DNA of 64,000 nt, taken from positions 297,606 to 361,605 of the forward strand of contig NZ_MKQR01000011.1 in assembly GCF_001940455.1 (NCBI RefSeq), in the 5' to 3' direction. A model generated the notes under the pieces. That model saw only the letters and a list, made by a program, of their open reading frames with translations. It was not told where the DNA came from and searched no databases. Positions 25,920 through 33,965 of the stretch are shown here, piece by piece (position 1 is the stretch's first letter; each line of letters starts with the position of its first letter). The stretch comes from Actinokineospora bangkokensis (GTDB lineage: Bacteria; Actinomycetota; Actinomycetes; Mycobacteriales; Pseudonocardiaceae). The position numbers were made by a program, and so were the translations under genes.

Positions 25920-26384
25920 TCATCCCCCGGTGGAGGGCATCCGGTTCAGCGGGCCCCAGTCCGGCCGGTGCTCGGCGAGGGTCGCGTCGACCTCGTCCAG
26001 CACGTCCGGGTGGATCCAGGCGACCGGCTCGCACACCTCGATCAGCGGCTCGTTGTCCGGGCCGCGGGCCACCTCCCGGCCGCGCGCCACCCACGGGCGC
26101 ACCCCCGGCCCCCGGACCTGGCGCAGGTGGCGGTAGTCGTGCAGGCGGCGGGCCACCCACAGCCGCAGCGGCCGGTCGTCCCACCAGTCCTCGACGCGCA
26201 GCGGGTTCGCGGACAACCCCGGCAGCGCCACCCCGGTCAGCTCGTCGCTGCTGGTCCCGTGGTGGTCGAGGTCGTAGCCGCGCGACCACCGCACGTACAG
26301 GTCGTGCCCGCCGCCCGCCCGGACGACGAGGTCCACCAACGCGTCCAGGCTGTCCACCACCGGAAGTGCTTCTCCGTCAACCAC
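25920..26384 (-). CDS. DUF6098-like protein
   Basis: About 154 residues if started at the GTG at 26384, or 146 from the GTG at 26360, which has GGAGAAG upstream. The sequence has LYVRWSRGYDLDHHGTSS, ELTGVALPGLSANPLRVEDWWDD and LRLWVARRLHDYRHL, which I recognise as the actinobacterial DUF6098 pattern. There is no signal peptide, TM helix or known catalytic motif. The many Arg/Trp residues and the RWSRG string are reminiscent of a small ligand- or NAD-binding fold, but that is speculation. It diverges from the YbdK-like ligase gene across about 90 bp, and 251 bp without any gene separate its end from the phosphatase gene. Confidence 0.7.
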   Translation of the reverse strand: MVDGEALPVVDSLDALVDLVVRAGGGHDLYVRWSRGYDLDHHGTSSDELTGVALPGLSANPLRVEDWWDDRPLRLWVARRLHDYRHLRQVRGPGVRPWVARGREVARGPDNEPLIEVCEPVAWIHPDVLDEVDATLAEHRPDWGPLNRMPSTGG

Positions 26385-26474
26385 GAGCCGCTGACTACCC
26401 GGGGCCGGGCGGTTGAACCACGGCCGATTAGGACCATCTGTTCGTGGTAGTCCCGGGCTGTGCCGGAGCAGGGG

Positions 26475-27551
26475 ATGACCATGGGGGTCGAAGAGGAGTT
26501 CCTGCTCGTCGACCCGGACACCGGTCGGCCCGCGGCGGCGGTGGACGACGTGCTGGCCCGCGTGGGCGCGCTGCCGCCGGGTGGGGCGGTGCACCGGGAG
26601 CTGCGGGCCTCGCAGGTGGAGGTCACCACCGGGGTCTGCACCACCGCCGCCGAGCTGCGGGGGCAGCTGGCGGCCGGGCGCCGGGCGGTCGCGGAGGCCG
26701 CGCGCGCCGCCGGGGTGCTGGCCGTGCCGGTGGGCACACCGCCGCTGGCGGGGAATACCGGGGGCGTCCCCGTCCTTGGACCAGGTGACCGGTACGCCCG
26801 CATCGACGAGCTGTACGGCGAGGTGACCAGGGACTACGAGGCGTGCGGCCTGCACGTGCACGTCGGGGTGCCCGACGGGGACACCGCGGTGGCGGTCGTG
26901 AACCACGTCAACCGCTGGCTGCCCACGCTGCTCGCCCTGGCGGTGAACTCGCCCCTGCACGCGGGCCGCGACACCGGGTACGGCAGCTGGCGGGTCGTGC
27001 AGCAGTCGCTGTTCCCCGGGTCGGGCCTGGCCCCGCACGCGGCCGACCACGCCGCCTGGAAGGCCGGGGTGGCGCGGCTGGTGGACTGCGGCGTGCTCGC
27101 CGACGAGGGCCAGACGTTCTGGTTCGCCCGCCCCTCGCCGCACGTGCCGACGGTGGAGTTCCGCGCCGCCGACACCGCGGTCGACGTGGATGATGCCGTT
27201 CTGCAAGCGTTGCTGTGCCGGGCATTGACGCGCACCGCACTGGCCGAAGTGGACAGTGGGCGGGAGGCCCCGGTCCTGCCCCGGGACCTCGCCCCGGCCG
27301 CGGTGTGGTCGGCGGCCCGCTACGGCACCACGGGACCGGGCATCGACCTGGTGGCCGGTCGTCAGGTGCCTGCCAGGCAGCTGGTGGGCGACCTGCTCGA
27401 CCACGTCCGCGACGCGCTGGTCGACACCGGTGACCTCGCGCAGGTCGAAGGGCTGCTCGACCGCGCTTCGGGTGCGCAGCAGCAGCGGCACGTCGTCGCG
27501 GTCGCCGGGATCGAGGCGGTGCCCGGGGCGCTGGCGCTGCGCACCGGGTGA
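26475..27551 (+). CDS. Carboxylate-amine ligase, YbdK/GCS2 family
   Basis: A 358-residue ATP-dependent ligase of the glutamate-cysteine ligase type 2 fold. The diagnostic opening is TMGVEEEFLLVDPDTGRP, in which the glutamates bind Mg-ATP. CGLHVHVGVPDGDTAV in the middle and FRAADTAVDVDDAV further on are further family blocks. I start it at the ATG at 26475, which has GGAG 6 bases upstream, rather than the GTG at 26460. YbdK proteins form gamma-glutamyl-type amide bonds. Actinomycete relatives may act in thiol biosynthesis, but no ergothioneine or mycothiol genes are beside it. It is alone on its strand before rho. Confidence 0.9.
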   Translation: MTMGVEEEFLLVDPDTGRPAAAVDDVLARVGALPPGGAVHRELRASQVEVTTGVCTTAAELRGQLAAGRRAVAEAARAAGVLAVPVGTPPLAGNTGGVPVLGPGDRYARIDELYGEVTRDYEACGLHVHVGVPDGDTAVAVVNHVNRWLPTLLALAVNSPLHAGRDTGYGSWRVVQQSLFPGSGLAPHAADHAAWKAGVARLVDCGVLADEGQTFWFARPSPHVPTVEFRAADTAVDVDDAVLQALLCRALTRTALAEVDSGREAPVLPRDLAPAAVWSAARYGTTGPGIDLVAGRQVPARQLVGDLLDHVRDALVDTGDLAQVEGLLDRASGAQQQRHVVAVAGIEAVPGALALRTG

Positions 27552-27563
27552 TCGGCAAGGGGC

Positions 27564-27593
27564 TTGCGCTGATCGACACGACGGGTGTAGCGT
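27564..27593 (+). promoter_or_regulatory. Candidate promoter of the second rho gene
   Basis: TTGCGC (27564-27569) and TAGCGT (27588-27593) are separated by 18 bp, which fits a vegetative actinomycete promoter. A leader of about 140 bases would precede the rho ATG at 27743. The assignment rests on spacing and consensus only. Confidence 0.4.
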
Positions 27594-27742
27594 CCGCCTC
27601 AGTCCTCCGGATGTCGGCCCAGCCGCCCGGGGACCATCCAGACCTAGGAGACCTCCCCGACGAGGAATCCCTCCCGGACCCGCACCGGGTCTCCGCGCCA
27701 GGCGCCGCCTGCCGCACTCGACTTCCCCTTTGGAGTTCCACC

Positions 27743-28831
27743 ATGACAACCACCCCCAGCACCGCCTCGTACCGGGGCGTGCTCAACACCAGCGGCCGCA
27801 CCGCGACAGCGGGCTACGGCGCGGGCGGCCCGACCGTCCCCCCCGGACTCATCAGGGCGCACGGCCTGCGCCGCGGCGACGACCTCGTCGTCGAACGCGG
27901 TGAGCTGGTGCTGCTCAACGGCGCGCCGCCCAGCGGGGAGCGCCCCGAGTTCGACCGGCTCACCCCGCTGCACCCCGACGAGCGCCTGGTGCTGGAGACC
28001 GGGCGCCTCCAGCTCACCACCCGCGTGCTCGACCTGGTGATGCCGCTGGGCAAGGGCCAGCGCGCCCTCGTCGTCGCCCCGCCGCGCACCGGCAAGACCT
28101 CCGTGCTCCAGGCGGTCGCGCACTCCGTGGCCACCAACCACCCCGAGGCGCACCTGATGGTGCTGCTCACCGACGAGCGCCCCGAGGAGGTCACCGACAT
28201 GCGCCGCTCCGTGCGCGGGGAGGTGCTGGCCTCGACCTTCGACCGCTCCCCCGCCGAGCACACCGCGCTGGCGGAACTGGCCATCGAGCGAGCGAAGCGC
28301 CTGGTGGAGGCCGGTCAGGACGTGGTGCTGCTGCTGGACTCGCTCACCCGCCTGGGCCGGGCGTACAACCTGGCCGCCCGCAACTCCGGGCGCGTGCTGT
28401 CCGGCGGGGTCGACGCCGCCGCCCTGCACCCGATGAAGCGGATCCTCGGCGCCGCGCGCAACACCGAGGACGGCGGCTCGCTCACCATCGTCGCCACCGC
28501 CCTCGTCGGCACCGGCTCGCTGGCCGACACCGTGTTCTTCGAGGAGCTCAAGGGCACCGGCAACGCCGAGCTGCGCCTGGACCGCACCCTGGCCGACCAC
28601 CGGGTGTTCCCGGCCATCGACGTGATCGCCTCCGGCACCCGCCGCGACGACCTCATCGTCCCCGCCGCCGAACTGGCCGTGATGACCGATGTGCGCCGCG
28701 CGCTGGCGAACCAGGACCCGCGCCGCGCCGCCGAGCAGTTCCTGGAGCAGGTCCGCACCACGCGCTCCAATGCGGAGTTCGTCGCCCGCGTCTCCGCCTC
28801 CCTCGGTGCCCCCGCGCTCCGCGCCGCCTGA
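27743..28831 (+). CDS. Short accessory transcription termination factor Rho
   Basis: A 362-residue Rho paralogue. It lacks the long N-terminal Arg/Gly-rich extension of the housekeeping actinobacterial Rho (600 or more residues). Residues about 10-55 correspond to the cold-shock-like RNA-binding domain (GVLNTS..., VPPGLIRAHGLRRGDDLV), but the usual YGFLR aromatic strand is missing. The ATPase core is complete: APPRTGKTSVL (Walker A), LTDERPEEVTDMRRSV, VVLLLDSLTRLGRAYN (Walker B), VLSGGVDAAALHPMKRILGAARN (Q loop), and FEELKGTGNAELRLDR (R loop). The ATG has GGAG upstream, and a long leader precedes it. It probably forms a hexameric ATP-driven RNA translocase of altered RNA specificity. Confidence 0.92.
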   Translation: MTTTPSTASYRGVLNTSGRTATAGYGAGGPTVPPGLIRAHGLRRGDDLVVERGELVLLNGAPPSGERPEFDRLTPLHPDERLVLETGRLQLTTRVLDLVMPLGKGQRALVVAPPRTGKTSVLQAVAHSVATNHPEAHLMVLLTDERPEEVTDMRRSVRGEVLASTFDRSPAEHTALAELAIERAKRLVEAGQDVVLLLDSLTRLGRAYNLAARNSGRVLSGGVDAAALHPMKRILGAARNTEDGGSLTIVATALVGTGSLADTVFFEELKGTGNAELRLDRTLADHRVFPAIDVIASGTRRDDLIVPAAELAVMTDVRRALANQDPRRAAEQFLEQVRTTRSNAEFVARVSASLGAPALRAA

Positions 28832-28856
28832 CACCCGACCCGCTCGACAGCGGCTG

Positions 28857-29258
28857 CTACCGGTACGCCTTGACCACCGCCGCCGCGGCCGCCGTGATCG
28901 ACCAGCACCACAGGGCGGAGGCCACCGCCGCCAGCAGTGGCAGGGGGAACGCCCGCCCGCTCCACCCGATCGCGAGCACGACCGCGACCACCTGCACGAC
29001 CAGTGTCCCGACGGTCGGCGCGATGACGGCCACCATGATCGCGGTGTGCGACACCCTCGACTTCGGGGAGCCGTCGCCGAGCATCAGCATGAACATTCCG
29101 ATGTGGACGCTCGCGGCGAGGGCCGCGGGGGTCAGCAGGACGAACAGCACCGCCGTCGCCACCGCGTCCGAGAACAGGAACGCGATGACGACGGCGGCGG
29201 TGATGGTGAGCGCCACGAGTGCGAGGAGCAGGTACGGCGGACGGTGCTCAGACGACAC
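28857..29258 (-). CDS. Small four-TM membrane protein
   Basis: A 133-residue protein with four hydrophobic segments, roughly LLALVALTITAAVVIAFLF, AVATAVLFVLLTPAALAASV, TAIMVAVIAPTVGTLVVQVVAVVLA and LPLLAAVASALWCWSITAAAAA. The GTG at 29258 gives an N-terminus MSSEHRPPYLLL. The frame extends further to 29288 but without a better ribosome binding site. I recognise no family and no functional motif. It ends 25 bases from the rho stop (convergent) and is followed upstream by the penicillin-acylase gene, which terminates 36 bases before its start codon, so the two may be read together. Confidence 0.7.
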   Translation of the reverse strand: MSSEHRPPYLLLALVALTITAAVVIAFLFSDAVATAVLFVLLTPAALAASVHIGMFMLMLGDGSPKSRVSHTAIMVAVIAPTVGTLVVQVVAVVLAIGWSGRAFPLPLLAAVASALWCWSITAAAAAVVKAYR

Positions 29259-29294
29259 CGATCCACCGTAGCGCAGGGGCTCCCGCACCCGCGG

Positions 29295-32200
29295 CTACTT
29301 GGCGTAGACCGCGAACTCGTAGAGGGAGTAGCCGAACCGGGTCGCGCGGGTGGTGCCCTGCATGCGCACGTACCGTGCGGTGGTGGCCGGGAACGCCGCG
29401 ATGTCGGTGCCGCCGTCGCCCGCGCTCGTGCTCCAGGCGTCCTTCCACGTCGTGCCGTCGGTGGAGGTCTGGATGCGGTAGGCCTTGCCGTAGGAGGATT
29501 CCCACGTCAGCACCACCCGGGACACAGAGCGGGGTGCGCCGAGGTCGACGGTGATGGACTGGTTGTCCGACCAGTCGCTCGCCCACCGGGTCGTGGTGTT
29601 GCTGTCCACGGCGTTCTTCGGCGGATTGGGGAACAGGCCCCGCTCCTGGCTCGACGCGGAGACCGCGGCGCCCTTGGCGAGGTTGGACACGTCGTCGCCG
29701 CGGTGCGCGGGGAACTCCACGACCTGCTGGAAGGTGGGGCGGTTCTGCCAGGCGATCGGGTCCTGGGTCACCCCGCCGAGGGCGTTGTGGATGATCGCGT
29801 CGGCGCACCACTGGTCGCCCGCCGCGCAGCTGCCGTCGCCGGGGTAGACCTGCGTGGCCGGGACCGCCGCCGCCTGCTTGAGCGTGTCGAGGACGACCTG
29901 CTTGCACCTGCCCAGGTCGCCGTCGCCGCAGAAGCGCTTGCCCAGCGGCGCCTGAACGGCGTCGCCGAGCACCGAGCGCAGGTCCTTGTGCACGAAGCCC
30001 CACCAGCCGGACTGGAACGCCGACCCGCGGTGGCTGACCTGCCACGGCGCCTCGTCGACCTTCTGCGCCCGGGTGAGCTCGGTGAACGCGGTGTCGCCCA
30101 GGCCGGGCTGGAACTGCGCGCGCACCAGCAGCGGCCACCACGCGTCGAGCACGCGGATGGCGTCGGCGTTGGCGTAGGCCTTGCTGCCCTTCGCCGTCTC
30201 CTGCCGCAGCCCGCCCGCGGCGACCCACTGCTTGAGCTGGGCCACCACCCCGGCCGTGGCGGCGTCGCCGTCACCGATGACCCGGAACAGCAGCGGCAGC
30301 ACCCGCTCGGCGCGCAGATCGGCGTGCGCGGCCTCGGACATGGCCTGGGTGAGGTTCACCCGGTCGACGACCTTGCCCTGCCGCACGAGGTCCTTGACGC
30401 GCGCGTCGAGGAGGTCGCCGCGGTGCACGGACCCGCGCTCCAGACCGGAGGCGGCGGTGCCGGGCGCCTGCCCGTTGTTCCACGAGATGAGGTAGTCCTG
30501 GTTGACCACCTGCGCGTGCTGCTCGTAGGGGGTGTAGTCGGCGCGGTTGGTGGCCGGGTCCCAGCCGCGCCAGTCGTAGCCGCTGTTGGCCAGCACCGGC
30601 AGCCCGGGGTCGACCGCGGGGTTGCGGACCGGGTTGAGGCCCGAGTTGTAGTAGGCGATGTCCTTCGAGTCGGCGTAGAACCAGTTGAACGTGTAGGACA
30701 CGTGCGAGGCGGCGCGCTGGAAGTCCGCCGCGGACGTGATCGCGTCCGGGTCGTTGAACTCCTGGAAGCCGATCACCGTGTCGAGTTCGTGCTGGTAGGT
30801 CGAGCGCAGCGAGGTGTAGGCGACGGGCTTGCCGCCGATGGTCGCGCGGTGGGTCACCGGGCCGTACTTGGTGCGGTAGGAGCGCAGGGTGTAGGAGCCC
30901 GCGGGCGCGGTGCTGCCGATCGAGGTCGTCCAGGCGTTCTTGCGCTCGACGACCTCCATCGGCGTGCAGACCCCGCGCAGCAGGTAGGCGTTGCTGTCCT
31001 TGGTCACCGGGCCGCCGTCGGTGCTGCACAGGTCGACGGCGTAGGTGTCGGTGATGTCCTGCCCCGAGCTGGTGGCGCTCCAGGAGTAGTCCTGGCCGCG
31101 GCCGAGCAGGATGTAGAAGCTGATGCCTGCGAACGACGCGCCGCGCGCGCTGATGCCGGGGCCCTGGAGCTCCTGGAGCATGAGCATCTGCGGCGCGAAG
31201 TAGCCGGTCTGCGGGCCGAACACGGCCACCGGGTTGCCGCTCTTGGTGTGCGCGCCGGAGACCAGCAGCGCGTTGGACATGCCGTGCTTGTCCGACAGCA
31301 GGTTGCCCGGGAGCACGCCGCCGTCGAGCGCGCCGCGCGCGAGGTCGAGGTTGGGCTTGCCGTCGCGGGTGGTGGGCGAACCGGTCGCGGGTGCGCTCGC
31401 GGCGGTGGGCGCGCCGCCGCCCGAGCGGTCGAACACGAGCTGCTGGCGGGTCACCGAGCCCTTGTCCGGCAGGGCCTGGCCCTGGGGGTTGTCCGGGGAC
31501 AGGGCGTAGGGGAAGCGCTGCCCGTCGTGCACGGTCTGGATGTGCTCGGGGTCGTCCTCGGTGCGCATGCTGCGCCACACCCGCTCACCCTCGACGACGC
31601 CGTAGCGCTCCTGGATAGCCAGCTTGGCGATGGCGGCCTGTACCTCGCCCCCGCCGCCCCCACCGAACTGGGAGCCGATCACCGAGGCGATCACGGCCAG
31701 GTCGGTCAGCGTGAAGGGCGCGATCCGGCCCTGGTTGGTGATCGCGTCGACGTGCCCGAGCAGCACGTACTCGCCGGGGAAGTACCGGCCCCGGTAGGCC
31801 TGGGTGATGTAGGTGTTGACCCCGTCGAGGTAGGAGCGGGCGTCGGCGATCGCGACCTGCCCGCGCGGGCCCGACGCGGCGGCCTCGTCGACCTGGCGCT
31901 GCAACTCCTCCTCGGTGTACGGGGCCGCGGCGAAGAAGCCCTGTTCGAGGTCCTGGTTCGAGGCCGCCCCGCCCGCGAACGGGGTCAGCTGGCCCCGGCC
32001 GACGCGGCGGAGCACGTCCATGAGGAACAGCCGGTCCTGCGCGGCGGCGTAGCCCGCGCCGAAGGTGGTGCCCGACCGGGTGGTGCCGTAGACGTGCGGG
32101 ATGCCCGCGGCCTTGTCGCGGATGATGGTGACGTCCGCGCGCGGCTTGACGGTGCTCTCCACCTGGTCAGGGGCCACGCCGAAGGACGAGTCGTTGAAGA

Positions 32201-32513
32201 AGGAGTTGATCGTGTCGGTGGTCAGCCCGCGCGCGCCCTGGGCGAGGGCGTCGTACTTGCCGATCTGGTCGTCGAAGTGCTTGGGCCGCACGCCGAAGGC
32301 CTTGTGGGCGAGGATGTCGGTGAGCGTGGCGCTGCCGTTCTGCCCCGGCGGCACGATGTCGGAGCACTGGCCCTGGCAGTAGTCGCCCTGGGCGAACCCG
32401 GCCGCCCGGGGCGGCAGCGCCACCTGCGCCCCCTCGGCCGTCCCGACGACGGCCCCCGCGGTGGCCACCGCGACGACCACCGCCCCCAGCAGGTACCTCG
32501 CCCGTGAGCGCAT
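29295..32513 (-). CDS. Secreted penicillin acylase-family N-terminal nucleophile hydrolase with discoidin domain
   Basis: A 1,072-residue precursor. Residues 1-29 are a signal peptide (basic MRSRAR, hydrophobic core, AEGA cleavage). Residues about 130-900 form the penicillin/AHL acylase fold: ADVTIIRDKAAGIPHVYG opens the alpha-subunit, FGAGYAAAQDRLFLMDVLRR is a family hallmark, and near residue 413 lies the beta-subunit start HGMSNALLVSGAHTKSG, whose Ser would become the nucleophile after self-cleavage. Residues about 940-1072 are an F5/8 type C (discoidin) domain (NLAKGAAVSASSQE, RWASDWSDNQSITVDLG, RYVRMQGTTRATRFGYSLYEFAVY). It cleaves acyl amides such as homoserine lactones, lipopeptides or beta-lactam side chains outside the cell. 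The exact substrate is unknown. Confidence 0.92.
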   Translation of the reverse strand: MRSRARYLLGAVVVAVATAGAVVGTAEGAQVALPPRAAGFAQGDYCQGQCSDIVPPGQNGSATLTDILAHKAFGVRPKHFDDQIGKYDALAQGARGLTTDTINSFFNDSSFGVAPDQVESTVKPRADVTIIRDKAAGIPHVYGTTRSGTTFGAGYAAAQDRLFLMDVLRRVGRGQLTPFAGGAASNQDLEQGFFAAAPYTEEELQRQVDEAAASGPRGQVAIADARSYLDGVNTYITQAYRGRYFPGEYVLLGHVDAITNQGRIAPFTLTDLAVIASVIGSQFGGGGGGEVQAAIAKLAIQERYGVVEGERVWRSMRTEDDPEHIQTVHDGQRFPYALSPDNPQGQALPDKGSVTRQQLVFDRSGGGAPTAASAPATGSPTTRDGKPNLDLARGALDGGVLPGNLLSDKHGMSNALLVSGAHTKSGNPVAVFGPQTGYFAPQMLMLQELQGPGISARGASFAGISFYILLGRGQDYSWSATSSGQDITDTYAVDLCSTDGGPVTKDSNAYLLRGVCTPMEVVERKNAWTTSIGSTAPAGSYTLRSYRTKYGPVTHRATIGGKPVAYTSLRSTYQHELDTVIGFQEFNDPDAITSAADFQRAASHVSYTFNWFYADSKDIAYYNSGLNPVRNPAVDPGLPVLANSGYDWRGWDPATNRADYTPYEQHAQVVNQDYLISWNNGQAPGTAASGLERGSVHRGDLLDARVKDLVRQGKVVDRVNLTQAMSEAAHADLRAERVLPLLFRVIGDGDAATAGVVAQLKQWVAAGGLRQETAKGSKAYANADAIRVLDAWWPLLVRAQFQPGLGDTAFTELTRAQKVDEAPWQVSHRGSAFQSGWWGFVHKDLRSVLGDAVQAPLGKRFCGDGDLGRCKQVVLDTLKQAAAVPATQVYPGDGSCAAGDQWCADAIIHNALGGVTQDPIAWQNRPTFQQVVEFPAHRGDDVSNLAKGAAVSASSQERGLFPNPPKNAVDSNTTTRWASDWSDNQSITVDLGAPRSVSRVVLTWESSYGKAYRIQTSTDGTTWKDAWSTSAGDGGTDIAAFPATTARYVRMQGTTRATRFGYSLYEFAVYAK

Positions 32514-32722
32514 GCCCGACTCCTCTCCGCACCGAGATCCCGCAGGACGTTACTGGCGGCGGGCGGACCGGGAAAGGATTCACGTTCGGTCCGACCAGTT
32601 CAGGACAAACTCCTGGACCGACCGGGTCGGAATTGTCACCCGCCGACAAACCGGACAGGTCGGATGTGTCGACCCCGCCGGGGGTGGTACTCAACCGGGG
32701 AGCCGGACGAGAGGAGCGAGGG

Positions 32723-33130
32723 ATGACGAGGGCCTTGGCAGCCAAGGGGCTGGCGGTGGTGGTGGGCGACCCGGAGGCGGGCGCCGGGCAGCGGTTCGCC
32801 ACGCTCACGGTCACCAACACCGGGGCCGAGCCCCACGTGCTCACCGAGGACGAGGCCTTCACCCTCGAAGCGGCCGACGGCACTGCCCGGCCCGCCGCCG
32901 CCCGCTACGGCGACCCGCAGGCCCCCGACGTGGTGCTGCAACCGGGCGCGTCCGTGGCCAAGGAACTGCGCTGGACCGCCGTCACCGAGGCCGACGACCC
33001 GCAGTCGGGCTTCACCCCGGCCCAGTTCACCCTGGTGACCGGCACCGACCGCCAGGTCGTGCACGGCGACTGGCCGCTGGGCCCGGTGCCGGACGGCCGC
33101 ATCGAAACCGGTTCCTACCGGCCTGTCTGA
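32723..33130 (+). CDS. DUF4232-like beta-sandwich protein
   Basis: A 135-residue protein beginning at ATG 32723 with GAGGAG 7 bases upstream. The core reads FATLTVTNTGAEPHVLTEDEAFTLEAADG, then VVLQPGASVAKELRWTAV, a pattern like the DUF4232 immunoglobulin-like domain that is usually extracellular. Here there is no signal peptide or cysteine, so it appears cytoplasmic, or the true start lies upstream in the open frame from 32504. It is divergent from the penicillin acylase across about 210 bp and terminated by a textbook rho-independent hairpin. The function is unknown. Confidence 0.68.
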   Translation: MTRALAAKGLAVVVGDPEAGAGQRFATLTVTNTGAEPHVLTEDEAFTLEAADGTARPAAARYGDPQAPDVVLQPGASVAKELRWTAVTEADDPQSGFTPAQFTLVTGTDRQVVHGDWPLGPVPDGRIETGSYRPV

Positions 33131-33145
33131 CACTCCCCCGCCGCA

Positions 33146-33185
33146 CAGGGCCGCAGCGCATGAGGCGCTGCGGCCCTGCTTTTTC
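33146..33185 (+). terminator. Canonical rho-independent terminator
   Basis: A perfect 14-bp GC-rich stem (33146-33159 with 33165-33178, loop ATGAG) is followed by CTTTTTC. It is the only hairpin in the window with a clear T-tract. It is placed 15 bases after the DUF4232-like gene. Confidence 0.92.
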
Positions 33186-33261
33186 AAAGAACTTGCGGCT
33201 TTCCCAGGGGCTTGTGCCAGCCGGAGATCCTGTGCCGTCAGGGAGGCGGTCCGCAGGCCCG

Positions 33262-33894
33262 TCACGCCCTGCCCGCGGCCCAGGCGAACCCCGACACCGC
33301 GCGGGACAGGGCGGCGAAGGTCGTGTCCACGAAGGCGACCTGGTCGCGCTCGACGTCGTCCGCCGGGTCACCGGCGAGGATGCGCTCGGTGGCGGCGGTG
33401 AAGGTGGCGCGGTGGGCGGTGACGACGAAACCCGCGACCAGGACCGACTCGGCGGCGGGGGCGCCGAGCTCCCGGCACACCTCGGCCACCGCGTCGGCCA
33501 GTTCCTCGCGCTGCTCGGCCCACCGGGAGCGCAGGGCGGGGGTGTGCATGACGAGTTCCCAGAACGGCTTGCTGTGCAGGACGACCCCCGAGATCGGGTG
33601 CCGCTGCGCCAGCCACGTCCGGTGCAGGTCGTGCAGCACGGGTGCCACGCCCGCCGCGGGGGCGAGCGTGCGCAGGGCGGTGGTGATGGCGGCCCGGATC
33701 TCCGCGGAGCGGTCGAGGACCAGGTCCTCCTTGCGCGGGAAGTAGTTGAAGACCGTCATCTTCGACACACCCGCGGTCTGCGCGACCTCCGCGACGGTGA
33801 CCCCGTCGAAGCCGCGCGCCATGAACAGCGCGGTGGCGGCGTCGGAGATGCGCCGCCGGGTCTCCCACTTCTTGCGCTCGCGCAGCCCGGTCAC
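33262..33894 (-). CDS. TetR-family repressor
   Basis: A 210-residue TetR regulator. The GTG at 33894 (VTGLRERKKWETRRRIS) is preferred to the ATG at 33939, because the longer form would start inside the control region. The helix-turn-helix spans residues about 10-55 (RRRISDAATALFMARGFDGVTVAEVAQTAGVSKMTVFNYFPRKEDLVLD split across its helices). The C-terminal ligand domain is helical and divergent, with FVVTAHRATFTAATE. It is divergent from the FAD monooxygenase, separated by about 70 bp holding an imperfect direct repeat, so it is the likely repressor of that gene and perhaps of the glycosyltransferase further on. This is a common layout for antibiotic or xenobiotic tailoring monooxygenases. 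Confidence 0.9.
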   Translation of the reverse strand: MTGLRERKKWETRRRISDAATALFMARGFDGVTVAEVAQTAGVSKMTVFNYFPRKEDLVLDRSAEIRAAITTALRTLAPAAGVAPVLHDLHRTWLAQRHPISGVVLHSKPFWELVMHTPALRSRWAEQREELADAVAEVCRELGAPAAESVLVAGFVVTAHRATFTAATERILAGDPADDVERDQVAFVDTTFAALSRAVSGFAWAAGRA

Positions 33895-33905
33895 CCGCTC
33901 ACTGT

Positions 33906-33936
33906 ACTCGACATAAAGTTTGACTCGGTATAAGTT
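33906..33936. promoter_or_regulatory. Direct repeat in the tetR/monooxygenase gap
   Basis: ACTCGACATAAAGTT (33906-33920) and ACTCGGTATAAGTT (33923-33936) are near-copies in tandem, with one indel and two substitutions. The second contains TATAAG at 33929-33934, 32 bases before the monooxygenase start, which could be its -10 box. Binding by the adjacent TetR protein would block the promoter. The AT content is much higher than the surroundings. Confidence 0.6.
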
Positions 33937-33965
33937 CATGGCGAGGACGGCACCGGGGGGATCTC

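Noticed and set aside
26417-26448. ACCACG ... CGTGGT inverted repeat between the DUF6098-like and YbdK-like genes.
   Set aside because: Only 6-bp arms with a 20-base spacer and no candidate regulator nearby.
28689-32507. A 1,272-codon plus-strand frame opposite the penicillin acylase gene.
   Set aside because: It is a mirror frame of a high-GC gene. No ribosome binding site, no domain, no signal peptide. The acylase motifs on the minus strand are unambiguous.
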